A stretch of DNA of 64,000 bases, from assembly GCA_963803295.1 (NCBI GenBank), contig CAWDMC010000002.1:124001-188000 (forward strand), written 5' to 3'. The DNA is from CAWDMC01 sp963803295. GTDB lineage: Bacteria; Acidobacteriota; Terriglobia; UBA7540. The notes below the pieces were generated by a model. It saw only the letters and a list, made by a program, of their open reading frames with translations. It was not told the origin of the DNA and did no database searches. Positions 34,739-43,688 of the stretch are shown one piece after another (position 1 is the first letter of the stretch; the number at the start of each line of letters is the position of its first letter). The position numbers and the translations under genes are program-made.

Positions 34739-35352
34739 TACGTCTCCTGAGTGGTCTAACTTATATTTAGGCCGACCAGTACGCTCGGATGGTCCCGCCG
34801 CCCCCGGCAAAGGGGGCCCTTCCGCAGACGATCAAGTGGGGCTGTGGACCCCTAGAGCGCCACGATTCAATACGTGCGTGTTCACCACCACAGTCACAAA
34901 AGCCTTGGCTTCGGCTGCTCAGGGAACGATCCCGATGGCGAGCGGCGATCCGCGGCCCTCTTGCTCATGATACCGGGCTCCGACAGGTAGGTTGCAGCTC
35001 AAGAGGCTATCATGTGGGCAAAGACCATGCAATTGCCGGCGTGCGGAGGGTGCGGAGTTTGCGGAGGCAGAACCACGAACTTTGGCCATCCAGACAAACG
35101 GTGTCCGATCCCAAGAGTTGCCCAACTTGCGAACGACCGCCCTCCGGCAACAATCCTGGGCGGCCACGGGCCACGCAGATTACTCAAGATCGATCATCTA
35201 GGGTTTACTAGCGAGTCGCAGGGGGTAATCTATTCTCACAACGGCACTTGGAAGTGATTTGCCCCTAGGTTTACACTTATGAGAGTCCGCTTGGGGAAGT
35301 TTAATCGGGCAGGTACAAGGCCCGCCCTACGATTCTCGTCATGGAGGCTGTC
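34739..35352. other. gene-free stretch between the TIR gene and the isomerase
   Basis: About 610 bp without a supportable coding frame or recognisable repeat; arginine-rich open frames here look random. It must hold the divergent promoters of the two flanking genes. Confidence 0.4.
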
Positions 35353-36279
35353 ATGTCCAGAGACCGTTCACGTCGCGAATTCCTCAAAATCTCAGCGGCA
35401 GGGGCCTGCGCGGCGGGCATTTCTTCCGCTGCACGCGCGTTATCATCCCCGGGCACGGCATTCGCGGGAATGGCCCCTACGCCGGGTCCGCTGCCGATCA
35501 AGAAGGGCCTGGTGCTCGACATGATACCCAAGAAGTTGAGCTATGCCGATCGCTTCAAAATGGCCCGCGATGCCGGATTCGATGCCGTGCAGACCTATAC
35601 CACTCCCGATCCGCACGAGGTCGAAGCCATCAAGAAGGCTGCCGAAGCCGCCGGCGTGCGCATCGACTCAGTCATGAACATGGCGCACTGGGAATACCCG
35701 CTTTCAAGCGCCGACCCGGCCGTGGTCGCCAACAGTCTCGAAGGCATGCGCATCTCGCTTCGCAACGCCAAGGCTTGGGGCTGCGGCTACGTGCTGCTGG
35801 TGCCCGCGGTCGTCAACGCTCAGATCAGCTATCAGGATGCCTGGACGCGCTCGCAGGCGAACATCCGCACTCTGCTGCCGCTGGCGGAAGAACTCAAGGT
35901 GGTGATCGCGATCGAGGACGTGTGGAACAAGTTCCTGCTAAGCCCGCTCGAGTTTGCCCGCTACGTGGACGAGTTCCAAAGTCCTTGGGTTAAGGTGTGG
36001 TTTGACGTAGGCAACGTGGTGCTTTACGGCTATCCGCAGGATTGGATTCGCGCTTTGGGCAAGCGCATTGTCGAACTGCACGTGAAGGACTTCAAGTGGG
36101 GCAAGGATTCCTATGCCTGGGTGAATCTAGGCGATGGGGACGTAAACTGGCCGGAGGTCCGCAAGGCCCTGGCGGAGATCGGCTACGTGGGAACGGCTAC
36201 GGCTGAGATCGACGGCGGCGACGCGGCCTATCTGCGCGACGTGAGCCAGCGTATGGATCGGCTGGTGCGAGGCGTGTAG
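35353..36279 (+). CDS. Tat-exported sugar phosphate isomerase/epimerase
   Basis: The 308-residue protein starts MSRDRSRREFLKISAAGACA, a twin-arginine signal (RREFLK). GGAGG five bases before ATG 35353 selects this start over one four codons earlier. The mature TIM barrel shows FKMARDAGFDAVQTYT, ALAEIGYVGTATAEID and the metal-site strands VVIAIEDVWNKF, VKVWFDVGNVVLYG and ELHVKDFKWG. This is the periplasmic xylose-isomerase-like group also seen at 29.1 kb, but the two are not close copies. Substrate unknown. Confidence 0.9.
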   Translation: MSRDRSRREFLKISAAGACAAGISSAARALSSPGTAFAGMAPTPGPLPIKKGLVLDMIPKKLSYADRFKMARDAGFDAVQTYTTPDPHEVEAIKKAAEAAGVRIDSVMNMAHWEYPLSSADPAVVANSLEGMRISLRNAKAWGCGYVLLVPAVVNAQISYQDAWTRSQANIRTLLPLAEELKVVIAIEDVWNKFLLSPLEFARYVDEFQSPWVKVWFDVGNVVLYGYPQDWIRALGKRIVELHVKDFKWGKDSYAWVNLGDGDVNWPEVRKALAEIGYVGTATAEIDGGDAAYLRDVSQRMDRLVRGV

Positions 36280-36421
36280 AAGGCGCTCATGAAGTTTTAT
36301 TGCCAACTCCACCGCTGCTGACCGCCGAGCGCTGGCCGGACACTCACGCTTGACAAAGCTCTTAGCGGGAGGCTACTGTCTCTTAAATCGTCAACATTAC
36401 GTTGGGCATGAGGATGGCAAC

Positions 36422-37231
36422 ATGTGGCTTCTCACCAATGCGGGACTACTCAATCTGGTCTCCGCTCTGGTAACCTTGCTGGGGGGAGCCTTCATCTTTT
36501 TCTTCCTCAAGCCCAAGCTCTTCGCCAATCACCCCTTCGCCCTCCGTGCCTTCGGATTCTGGCTTGTCCAGTGGTTCATGTTCATCGTCCTCTGGGCCGC
36601 CTACGCCGGTTATCCCAGCCGGGCAGTGCTGGCCGCGATTGATCTCTATGTGGTTGCGACCCTTGGGTTCTTCTGGACCTACGCCGAAGCCGAGTCGTTC
36701 CAGTGGCCGCGCACGCTGCGCAATCTCGTGGGCACCTATGGCACGCTTCTGCTTTGGAATCTTTTGATCGGCACCATGGCTTTAAAGAATCTCTCCAGCC
36801 GCCATTGGCGGTGGCTTTGGGTTATGCCCTCGGAGACGGTCTCGGCGATCTCCCTTTTTCTCGTCGCCCTGGTGTTTCTTTATCGATATGGGCCTCCGGC
36901 GATCCCGCTAACCTGCGTTTTGATCCCCGTATATGTTTTCCTGCAAAGGCCCACGTATTACGCCATGTTCATCGCCGCGAAAAGCAACGGGGGCGAGGGC
37001 TGGTTGCTGGCCTTGGCGGCCGGCAAGATCTGCTATGGACTGCTGTTCTACACCCTCTTCTTCCTGCCGGCGCGAAGATACGAGCCCGTTCAGCACCCGC
37101 ACTTTGACGCTACTCTCCCCCAGTTCCTGCGCATAGGCCGATGGGCGCTCGGAGCGGCGGGAGGACTGATCCTCTCGGTGGGAGCTACCCTGCTGGCGGA
37201 ATGGATTGGGGGCAGGCTGAAGCTCAAGTAG
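36422..37231 (+). CDS. polytopic membrane protein of unknown function
   Basis: A 269-residue protein with about seven hydrophobic helices (for example LVSALVTLLGGAFIFFFL, WLVQWFMFIVLWAAYAGY, ISLFLVALVFLYRYG and ALGAAGGLILSVGATLLAEW). Start at ATG 36422, preceded by GAGGATGG, is preferred over an upstream TTG. No transporter or enzyme signature is recognised. It stands alone, 142 bp after the isomerase. Confidence 0.65.
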   Translation: MWLLTNAGLLNLVSALVTLLGGAFIFFFLKPKLFANHPFALRAFGFWLVQWFMFIVLWAAYAGYPSRAVLAAIDLYVVATLGFFWTYAEAESFQWPRTLRNLVGTYGTLLLWNLLIGTMALKNLSSRHWRWLWVMPSETVSAISLFLVALVFLYRYGPPAIPLTCVLIPVYVFLQRPTYYAMFIAAKSNGGEGWLLALAAGKICYGLLFYTLFFLPARRYEPVQHPHFDATLPQFLRIGRWALGAAGGLILSVGATLLAEWIGGRLKLK

Positions 37232-37321
37232 AACATACCCGCCGGGTTGTGCCGGGCTCCCACAAAAAGATGCTCCTGATGATTCACTCTATTGACATCC
37301 ACGGATCATTGGGACGGCCTT

Positions 37322-37374
37322 ACTGTAGCGCCGGTGTCCCCACCGGCGTTTCGGCGCTGAGGACAGCGCCGTGA
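37322..37374 (+). repeat. dispersed palindromic repeat, copy 2
   Basis: CTGTAGCGCCGGTGTCCCCA then CCGGCGTTTCGGCGCTGAGG matches copy 1 at 18832 with few changes. It lies in a 409 bp stretch (37232-37640) that otherwise shows no gene. Confidence 0.75.
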
Positions 37375-37640
37375 GTGCGTCCGAAAGCGCTGCCAGGGAA
37401 AGACGAGGCCCCGAGTTCTCGTGGAGGAAAGCATCCGTATGGAGATGCGGTAGGTGCGCGGCTTCCCAACAGTCAAAGATTTTGTTCGACCATCACACAG
37501 AAATGTGACCGCCGACACAGAAAGCGAGCCGGCGATCCGATTATCGTGAGTGTTGGGATTTAGGACCGAGATGCCACGGCCATGCTGCCGGAATCTCGGA
37601 AAGAGCTCATACCAGGGTAATTAGGGGAAGGGGGCGGATC

Positions 37641-38426
37641 ATGCGGACTCATCTGGGTTGTACCGGAAGCGTCGAGTTGGGCGCGGTCAGTCAGGAAACG
37701 CAGTCGCGGTTGGAAAAAGTAGCGGCTACATGGCTCGAATTCTCGGCAGATCCCCCCTCTTTGGTCGTCAGGCACGTCCAGCCTGATGCCGTTTCAGCGC
37801 CACGCATGATCGCGGGAGAGTTGCTGGAGTTCCTGAGTGACCTCTCGGAGGGGGAGCGCCGGCGCATACGGGGTGGCGCGTTTTACTACCTCGACGAGCA
37901 GACCGGCCGGTACTTCAGACTGAGGGTCTGGCGCGGAGGCAATCTTACGCTTTCCTGGGCACACCCCGACTACGACAATGCCTGCTGGGATTCGTACGAC
38001 GGCCAACCGCTGGCAGTGGTTTTTGAGCCGTATCAACGCCTGAACGGGGTGGCGAAGTTCAAGTCAGGGCACGGCGTTCGCGAGCGAATCGCTGCCGTCA
38101 TCGAGCGTCCTGCCGGTCTCTGCCCACAGGGCGAGTACGAACTCAAGCGCAACGGCGACGACGTGCAGCTTATTCTGCACGATGTTAACTCGAGCGTCCT
38201 GCCGCTGCTGGAAACGCTTCGCGAGGTGGCGGAACCAGGGTCGCTCGCCGGTGATATCGAAGTGACATCTTTCCGTCCCGGCGACCTGGACGACTACTGC
38301 CGGTTTGTCTTCCTGCCCTACGGCGAAGCAGGCGAAGCGTACGTCATCAGGCCCTGCCTGTGGTGCGACGCGGTGGAGAAGGAATCGGAGTTGCCGGAAT
38401 TGCTCGAACTCGCGCCCCAATTGTAA
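37641..38426 (+). CDS. protein of unknown function
   Basis: The 261-residue soluble protein has no signal peptide or membrane segment. It is rich in beta-type and acidic sequence: GGAFYYLDEQTGRYFRLRVW, NLTLSWAHPDYDNACW, GEYELKRNGDDVQLILHDV and YCRFVFLPYGEAGEAYVIRP. Two tryptophan-containing strands and a CLWC pair are noticeable. I do not recognise the family. It ends 100 bp before the acyl-CoA dehydrogenase on the same strand. Confidence 0.6.
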   Translation: MRTHLGCTGSVELGAVSQETQSRLEKVAATWLEFSADPPSLVVRHVQPDAVSAPRMIAGELLEFLSDLSEGERRRIRGGAFYYLDEQTGRYFRLRVWRGGNLTLSWAHPDYDNACWDSYDGQPLAVVFEPYQRLNGVAKFKSGHGVRERIAAVIERPAGLCPQGEYELKRNGDDVQLILHDVNSSVLPLLETLREVAEPGSLAGDIEVTSFRPGDLDDYCRFVFLPYGEAGEAYVIRPCLWCDAVEKESELPELLELAPQL

Positions 38427-38526
38427 GGGGGGCCTATCTTCCGTCCTTGCTTTGGCGATCGGCAAATATATGTGGTTCGCCGGCGCTTGCCTCAAAAGCC
38501 CGGTCACGAGTCAGGAGTTACTGCCC

Positions 38527-39729
38527 ATGATGGATTACCAGTTCACTGAATATCAGACCGCCATTCGCGATCTCGCCCGCGAAATCGCTGAGAAGGAGAT
38601 CCGCCCGGTAGCGGCGGAGTACGACCGCGAAGGCAAGTTTCCCTGGCCGATCGTGAAGGTCCTGGCCGATACAGACCTGTTCCGCGTGTTCATCGATGAA
38701 CCGTACGGTGGCATGACCGAGGGCAGTCCGATCATGAACATGGTGATCGTGACCGAGGAGCTCTCGAAAGCCTGCGGAGGGATCGCCCTGAGCTTTGCCG
38801 GGACGGCGCTGGGCACGCTGCCCATCATTCTGTCGGGCAGTGAAGAGCAGAAGCAGCGCTGGCTGCCGGATATCGCGGCCGGCAGGCGGCTGGCGGCTTT
38901 TGCACTCACCGAACCACAGGCCGGATCCGATGCGGGTGCGGTCCGCACTACGGCGCTGCGTGATGGCGATCACTACGTCCTAAATGGCACCAAGCAGTGG
39001 ATCACCAACGGTGGGGAAGCGGAGATCTACAGCGTTATCGCGCTCACCAATCCCGCCAAGGGTCCGCGGGGGGCGTCTTGCATCGTAGTGGAGAAGGGAA
39101 CGCCTGGGTTCAGTTTCGGCAAGAAGGAAGACAAGCTAGGCATCCGCGCCTCGGCCACTCGCGAGCTGATTTTCGAGGATTGCCGCGTTCCTGTAAGGAA
39201 TTGCCTGGGCCGCGAGGGTACCGGGTTCATTACCGCCATGAAGACGTTCGACGTGTCGCGTCCGGGCGTCGGCGCCCAGGCTCTGGGGATCGCCCAAGGC
39301 GCTCTGGACCTGGCACTCGATTACGCCTGCACGCGCCGCCAATTTGACAGTCTGATTGGCGCTTTCCAAGGGCTGCGCTTCCTGCTCGCCGATATGGCGA
39401 TGAAAGTGGAAGCGGCGCGCGCCCTCGTCTATGCCACCTCGCGCCACATCGACACCAGGCCCAAGGAACGGCCTACTCTTTATTCCGCCATGTCCAAATG
39501 TTTTGCCTCCGACGTTGCCATGGAAGTGACCATCGACGCCGTGCAAGTCTTCGGCGGCTATGGATACATGCACGACTATCCTATCGAGAAGTACATGCGC
39601 GACGCTAAGATCACACAGATCTACGAAGGCACCAACCAAATCCAACGCGAAGAAATGTCAAAGGTCCTCATTAGCAGTTTCCGTCCACACCGCGGCGCTG
39701 CCGTCGCAGGCACGCCGTCCCACCGATAA
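38527..39729 (+). CDS. acyl-CoA dehydrogenase
   Basis: A flavoenzyme of 400 residues that oxidises acyl-CoA thioesters to enoyl-CoA. AGGAG nine bases before ATG 38527 sets the start; a longer open frame upstream is in another gene's sequence. FAD and substrate motifs are present: AFALTEPQAGSDAGAV, WITNGGEA, DKLGIRASATREL, and TRRQFDSLIGAFQG. The C-terminal catalytic glutamate is in IYEGTNQIQREEMSKVL, the short/branched-chain acyl-CoA dehydrogenase pattern. No other beta-oxidation gene is adjacent, so the chain-length preference is unknown. Confidence 0.95.
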   Translation: MMDYQFTEYQTAIRDLAREIAEKEIRPVAAEYDREGKFPWPIVKVLADTDLFRVFIDEPYGGMTEGSPIMNMVIVTEELSKACGGIALSFAGTALGTLPIILSGSEEQKQRWLPDIAAGRRLAAFALTEPQAGSDAGAVRTTALRDGDHYVLNGTKQWITNGGEAEIYSVIALTNPAKGPRGASCIVVEKGTPGFSFGKKEDKLGIRASATRELIFEDCRVPVRNCLGREGTGFITAMKTFDVSRPGVGAQALGIAQGALDLALDYACTRRQFDSLIGAFQGLRFLLADMAMKVEAARALVYATSRHIDTRPKERPTLYSAMSKCFASDVAMEVTIDAVQVFGGYGYMHDYPIEKYMRDAKITQIYEGTNQIQREEMSKVLISSFRPHRGAAVAGTPSHR

Positions 39730-39906
39730 TAGAAGTCGCCGGGTTTGACTCTGCAGGTGGTGCACAGTCAGTCGTGACACCAGAGAAAAGCCCCGGCGAT
39801 CCCCCTTGCAATAAATGTCACCAGTGTCTTACGGCCCGATAGACAGCGCCGGTGCTGCGGTACCATGGCGCGCATCGTGTGGCGGACGTTCCCCATTTGG
39901 AGGCGG

Positions 39907-40020
39907 TTAAAGTACGAGCACCTGAGCACCTCGCGACTTCAGCGCGTGGTCAAACGTGACGACCTTCAGGCCTGCTGCTGAAGCAAAAGCCAGGCAATCA
40001 AGGAAATTCAACGTATTCAT
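39907..40020 (-). pseudogene. C-terminal remnant of a VapC-type PIN toxin
   Basis: Reading the minus strand from the ATG at 40020 gives 37 residues: LDCLAFASAAGLKVVTFDHA, then a tail ending GAQVLVL. This matches the last strand-helix of VapC toxins (D in LDCLAFA, D in TFDHAL), but the first 100 residues with the essential N-terminal acidic residues are absent. It overlaps the end of the RHH antitoxin gene, the normal vapBC order, so the toxin was probably lost by deletion. Confidence 0.75.
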
Positions 40021-40240
40021 AAATCTGCCCGTTGCTCAGGTCTACCTTCGGTCCGTCTGAAACGATAAGCGGGAACCGCACTCGGCTGGCAGGGAAGCGC
40101 TGGCTTTCCTGCAGGACGCTGGTGACTCCTGCAAGAACCAGTTGACGAATGGAGCGGCCTCTTCGAGCGGCTTGCTCCTTCAGTTTCCGGTAAAGAGGCG
40201 CTGGAATATCAACCGTGGTACGAATCGGTTGCTGCTTCAT
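39998..40240 (-). CDS. vapB: ribbon-helix-helix antitoxin (VapB-like), orphan
   Basis: An 80-residue protein starting at ATG 40240 (MKQQPIRTTVDIPAPLYRKL), the ribbon-helix-helix DNA-binding start. The middle (KEQAARRGRSIRQLVLAGV) is the RHH helix pair, and the tail KVDLSNGQIYEYVEFP resembles the toxin-binding end of VapB proteins. It normally represses its own promoter and neutralises VapC. Only a truncated vapC follows, so any function now is regulatory or none. Confidence 0.8.
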   Translation of the reverse strand: MKQQPIRTTVDIPAPLYRKLKEQAARRGRSIRQLVLAGVTSVLQESQRFPASRVRFPLIVSDGPKVDLSNGQIYEYVEFP

Positions 40241-40380
40241 GGGGACATTATCCCCTCGTTGCCATAAATATGGAGGAGAAGCTTTCCTGGGGAGACAGAG
40301 AATGCGAGCCAAACAGGAACCATCCAGCATCCAAATACCGCTGGCGATTTATCTCAAATGAACAGGCGCAGGAGGTAGTA

Positions 40381-41568
40381 ATGCCGGATTACAAATACCT
40401 GATCGTCGGTGGCGGAATGGCGGCGGATGCCGCAGTCCAAGGCATTCGGCAGGTGGATGCCGGAGGATCCATTGGGCTGATCAGCGCGGATGCCGATCCT
40501 CCTTACAACCGCCCGCCGTTGACCAAAGGGCTTTGGAAGGGCGATAGCTTCGAGAGCATCTGGCGCGGCACCGAGAAACACAACGTAGATTTACACCTGG
40601 GCAGGAAAGTGGTGAACCTGCGCGCCGCCGAAAACACAGTCAGCGACGATAAGGGCGCCGCCTACACTTACCAGAAATTGTTGGTGGCCACCGGCGGGAC
40701 GACTCGCCGGCTGCCTCTCCCGGACGCACCAGTACTTTACTTTCGCACGGCTCAGGATTACCGTGAGCTGCGGGCGTTGGCTGATCGCCACCAGCGGTTT
40801 GTCGTGATCGGTGCGGGCTTTATCGGATCCGAGATTGCTGCCGCGCTGGCCCTGAATGGCAAATCGGTTACGATGATCTTCCCCGAGGCGGGCATTGGGA
40901 GCCGGGGCTATCCCGCAGACCTGGCGCAATTCTTGAATCAATACTACAAGCAGAAAGGCGTGGAAGTGCTGGCAGGCGATTCCGTCACCGAGATCGAGAA
41001 GGGCTCGAACGAAATTGTGATCAGAACCAAAGGCCGTAAAGAATTGGTGGCAGACGCCGTGGTTGCTGGCCTCGGCATCAAGCCTAACGTCGATCTGGCG
41101 AAGGCGGCCGGACTCAAGGTGGACGATGGAATCGTGGTGGACGAATATCTGCGCACCAGCGATCCCAATGTCTACGCGGCCGGCGACGTGGCCGAGTTTT
41201 TTAATCCTGCGCTCCGCAAACGGCTGCGGGTCGAGCACGAGGACAACGCCAATACTATGGGCGGGATGGCCGGACTCAACATGGCGGACAAAGCGAGCGC
41301 TTATCACCATCTGCCCTTCTTCTATTCCGACCTGTTTGATCTCGGCTACGAGGCGGTGGGGGAGTTGGATACACAGCTTGAGACGGTCGCCGATTGGAAG
41401 GATCCTCACCGGGAAGGCGTGGTCTATTACCTGAAGGATAGCCGCGTGCGTGGGGTTCTGTTATGGAACACCTGGGGCCAGGTGGATGCTGCGCGCGAGC
41501 TGATCGCAGAGCCGGGTCCCTTTCGCGGAGCCGATCTCAAGGGACGCTTGCCGAAAGCACCAGCATAA
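40381..41568 (+). CDS. FAD-dependent pyridine nucleotide-disulphide oxidoreductase (ferredoxin-reductase-like)
   Basis: The 395-residue flavoprotein starts at ATG 40381, six bases after AGGAGG. FAD binding: YLIVGGGMAADAAVQGIRQ; NAD binding: VVIGAGFIGSEIAAALAL; second FAD contact: NVYAAGDVAEFF. PPYNRPPLTKGLW is typical of ferredoxin reductases of oxygenases and of AIF-like proteins, and the C-terminal stretch (SDLFDLGYEAVGE) fits the AIF C-terminal domain. It probably passes electrons from NAD(P)H to a ferredoxin or quinone; partner unknown. No ferredoxin gene is adjacent. Confidence 0.9.
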   Translation: MPDYKYLIVGGGMAADAAVQGIRQVDAGGSIGLISADADPPYNRPPLTKGLWKGDSFESIWRGTEKHNVDLHLGRKVVNLRAAENTVSDDKGAAYTYQKLLVATGGTTRRLPLPDAPVLYFRTAQDYRELRALADRHQRFVVIGAGFIGSEIAAALALNGKSVTMIFPEAGIGSRGYPADLAQFLNQYYKQKGVEVLAGDSVTEIEKGSNEIVIRTKGRKELVADAVVAGLGIKPNVDLAKAAGLKVDDGIVVDEYLRTSDPNVYAAGDVAEFFNPALRKRLRVEHEDNANTMGGMAGLNMADKASAYHHLPFFYSDLFDLGYEAVGELDTQLETVADWKDPHREGVVYYLKDSRVRGVLLWNTWGQVDAARELIAEPGPFRGADLKGRLPKAPA

Positions 41569-41647
41569 GCTGGGGTTCCGCAGACAGCCACCCGCTTATT
41601 GACGTCTACAGACTGTAGTGACTTCCTCTCTGTAGCGGCCCTGTTGC

Positions 41648-41700
41648 CAGCGCCGAAAGACGCCGGTGAGGACACCGGCGCTACAGAAGTGGTTGTCATT
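41648..41700 (-). repeat. dispersed palindromic repeat, copy 3 (inverted)
   Basis: The reverse complement reads CTGTAGCGCCGGTGTCCTCA then CCGGCGTCTTTCGGCGCTGG, nearly identical to copy 1. It lies in the 221 bp gap between the flavoprotein and MFS genes. Confidence 0.75.
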
Positions 41701-41789
41701 ATGATTCGCCCTCAAGAGGAAGCCCGCATTCCTCAACTGAAGCAAAGAATTACGGCCGAGTCCCTGGGGAACACGGCGCTATCTCGCCT

Positions 41790-43445
41790 TCATTCGTGGT
41801 AAGCGTACAGCAAGTGATTGACGACGGGAGGCGCGTCACCAAGGTGAAAGGCGCGCACCCGTTCGCGGATCTGCTGATCGGCCCTGACGGCTCGTTCATG
41901 TTGGCGCAGGTGTTCGGCCCAGGACTCGACCATAAATGTCTCAAGATAGCGGCCGGCCTCGGCGACGTCCTCGAACAGGCCCCAGCGCATCGCGCCATCG
42001 CGCCGGCGAATACGGCCAAGTTCCAGCAAGGCGCGCGTAAACTCGGTGGCGCGCTGTGGATCGACGCGATACTCGACCGTGACCATTACCGGGCCGTGCT
42101 CGGCTTCCGGTTCGATCTCGACGACAGGTGCAGGCCGGGAAGTGGGTTCAAAGTCGCGAGCTTTGCCGAAACCAATCGGAAATCGTCCGGCCGCGGTGAG
42201 GCCCGCCGCCAGGGCTAGAGCCGCGACGAAAAGAGCGCGAGGAATGCCGAGGTGCAGCGCGACGGATCCCCACAGCGCGCTGCCTGCCCCCATTCCCGCG
42301 AAATAGGTGAGTTGATAAACCGCCAGGCTGCGGCCCCGCACCCAGGCTGGCGCGTTCAGTTGGATGCTGGTGTTGAACGTGGAGAGAACCGACGTCCAGG
42401 CAAAACCGGCGCCAAACATCGCCACGCAGGCTGCCGGGAAATGGTGCCAGAGCGACATCAAGGCCAGCGCCGCGGCGAACAGCACGGTCGCATCGCGCAG
42501 CAACCGCTTCAGCCCAAACTCATGTTGAAGGCGGACCAGAAACGAGCCGCCGATCACCGCCCCGGTGCCGAAAAACCCCAGTAGAACTCCATAGCCTGCT
42601 GCGCCCCGCTCCAGGGTCTGACGGGCGAAGAGGGGCACCAATCCCCATAAGGCACTTGCACCCAGCATAAAAAGCGAGGTGCGGACTAACACCGCCTGGA
42701 TGGAAGGGGAGTGTCGTACGTAGCGCACTCCCGCCCGCATGGCTCCGAGCACGCGCTCGGCCGGCAGCACGCTTTCGCGCGGGATGCGCTTCCAGCGGTA
42801 AAGCACAACAATAACACCCAGGAACGAAGCGGCATTGAGCAGGAACACGGCGCCCGATCCGGCCGCCGCAACAATTAGTCCTCCGATCGCCGGGCCTGCG
42901 GCTCGAGCCACGTTGAACCCCACCGAATTGAGCGAAACCGCGGCCGGCACTTCGGCACGGGGCACCAGCTCCGGCACAATGGCCTGCCAAGCCGGCCCGT
43001 TCAGCGTGTTGCCGAAACTCAGAAGAAAGGTGAAGGCCAATAAGATCTGCGGCGTTGTCAGGTGGAACACGGTTAGCAGTCCCAGCACGGCGGCCGCCCC
43101 GAGCATCCAACTCTGACTGACGATGAGCAGCGCGCGCCGGTCCACGACGTCGGCGAGTGCGCCGGCCGCAAGCGCCAAAAGAAATACCGGCAGCGCCTCT
43201 GCCGTCTGGATCAGCGAGACCATCAGTGGTGAAGGCGCAAGCTGAGTCATCAGCCAACTGGCGCCGACTTCATGCATCCAGGTGCCGATGTTGGAAGCCA
43301 CCGAAGCAATCCACAGAACGCGGAACACCTCGATTCTCAGTGGCTTCCAGGCGGAAACCACCGGCGCGTGCTCCGCCGCCGCAGCCTGAAGAACAACACT
43401 TGTGCTAGTGATGGGCTTTTCCGTTCCGACGGTTGAATCAGTCAT
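41790..43445 (-). CDS. MFS transporter (MFS_3/EntS-like) with C-terminal monooxygenase-like domain
   Basis: The 551-residue inner-membrane protein has about twelve helices in its first 430 residues, with WMHEVGASWLMTQLAPSP, GALADVVDRRALLIVSQ and FSFGNTLNGPAWQAIVPELV-type MFS loops. The last 100 residues (MVTVEYRVDPQRATEFTRAL, RRRDGAMRWGLFEDVAE, ETFMVESWAEHLRQHERAV) form a soluble ferredoxin-like domain of the antibiotic-monooxygenase type. This fused layout belongs to the MFS_3 group, related to enterobactin exporter EntS. Substrate is unknown. No siderophore genes are adjacent. Confidence 0.9.
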   Translation of the reverse strand: MTDSTVGTEKPITSTSVVLQAAAAEHAPVVSAWKPLRIEVFRVLWIASVASNIGTWMHEVGASWLMTQLAPSPLMVSLIQTAEALPVFLLALAAGALADVVDRRALLIVSQSWMLGAAAVLGLLTVFHLTTPQILLAFTFLLSFGNTLNGPAWQAIVPELVPRAEVPAAVSLNSVGFNVARAAGPAIGGLIVAAAGSGAVFLLNAASFLGVIVVLYRWKRIPRESVLPAERVLGAMRAGVRYVRHSPSIQAVLVRTSLFMLGASALWGLVPLFARQTLERGAAGYGVLLGFFGTGAVIGGSFLVRLQHEFGLKRLLRDATVLFAAALALMSLWHHFPAACVAMFGAGFAWTSVLSTFNTSIQLNAPAWVRGRSLAVYQLTYFAGMGAGSALWGSVALHLGIPRALFVAALALAAGLTAAGRFPIGFGKARDFEPTSRPAPVVEIEPEAEHGPVMVTVEYRVDPQRATEFTRALLELGRIRRRDGAMRWGLFEDVAEAGRYLETFMVESWAEHLRQHERAVRADQQIRERVRAFHLGDAPPVVNHLLYAYHE

Positions 43446-43688
43446 TCGATTATTCAGAATACAACAACGAGAACCGGCTTGGGTGCGCAGCCTCGGTCAC
43501 GCGCTGCGTATCCGCCTTCCCGGCGGCATATGCGGCAAGATGCCAGCCCGACTCTCGTGACTTTCGCAATTGCTTGCATAACTCAGTTGGTATATTCTCC
43601 GAGGTCTTATTGATGGCTGAGCGTGCCGGCCCGGGCGATCGAGAGGGCTCGAAATTGCCTGAAGTTGTCGGATGGAGGGTGACGGAAT

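Noticed and set aside
34789..35211. 140-residue open frame upstream of the isomerase
   Set aside because: Arg/Pro-rich random-looking translation, no ribosome site, and other frames are equally open.
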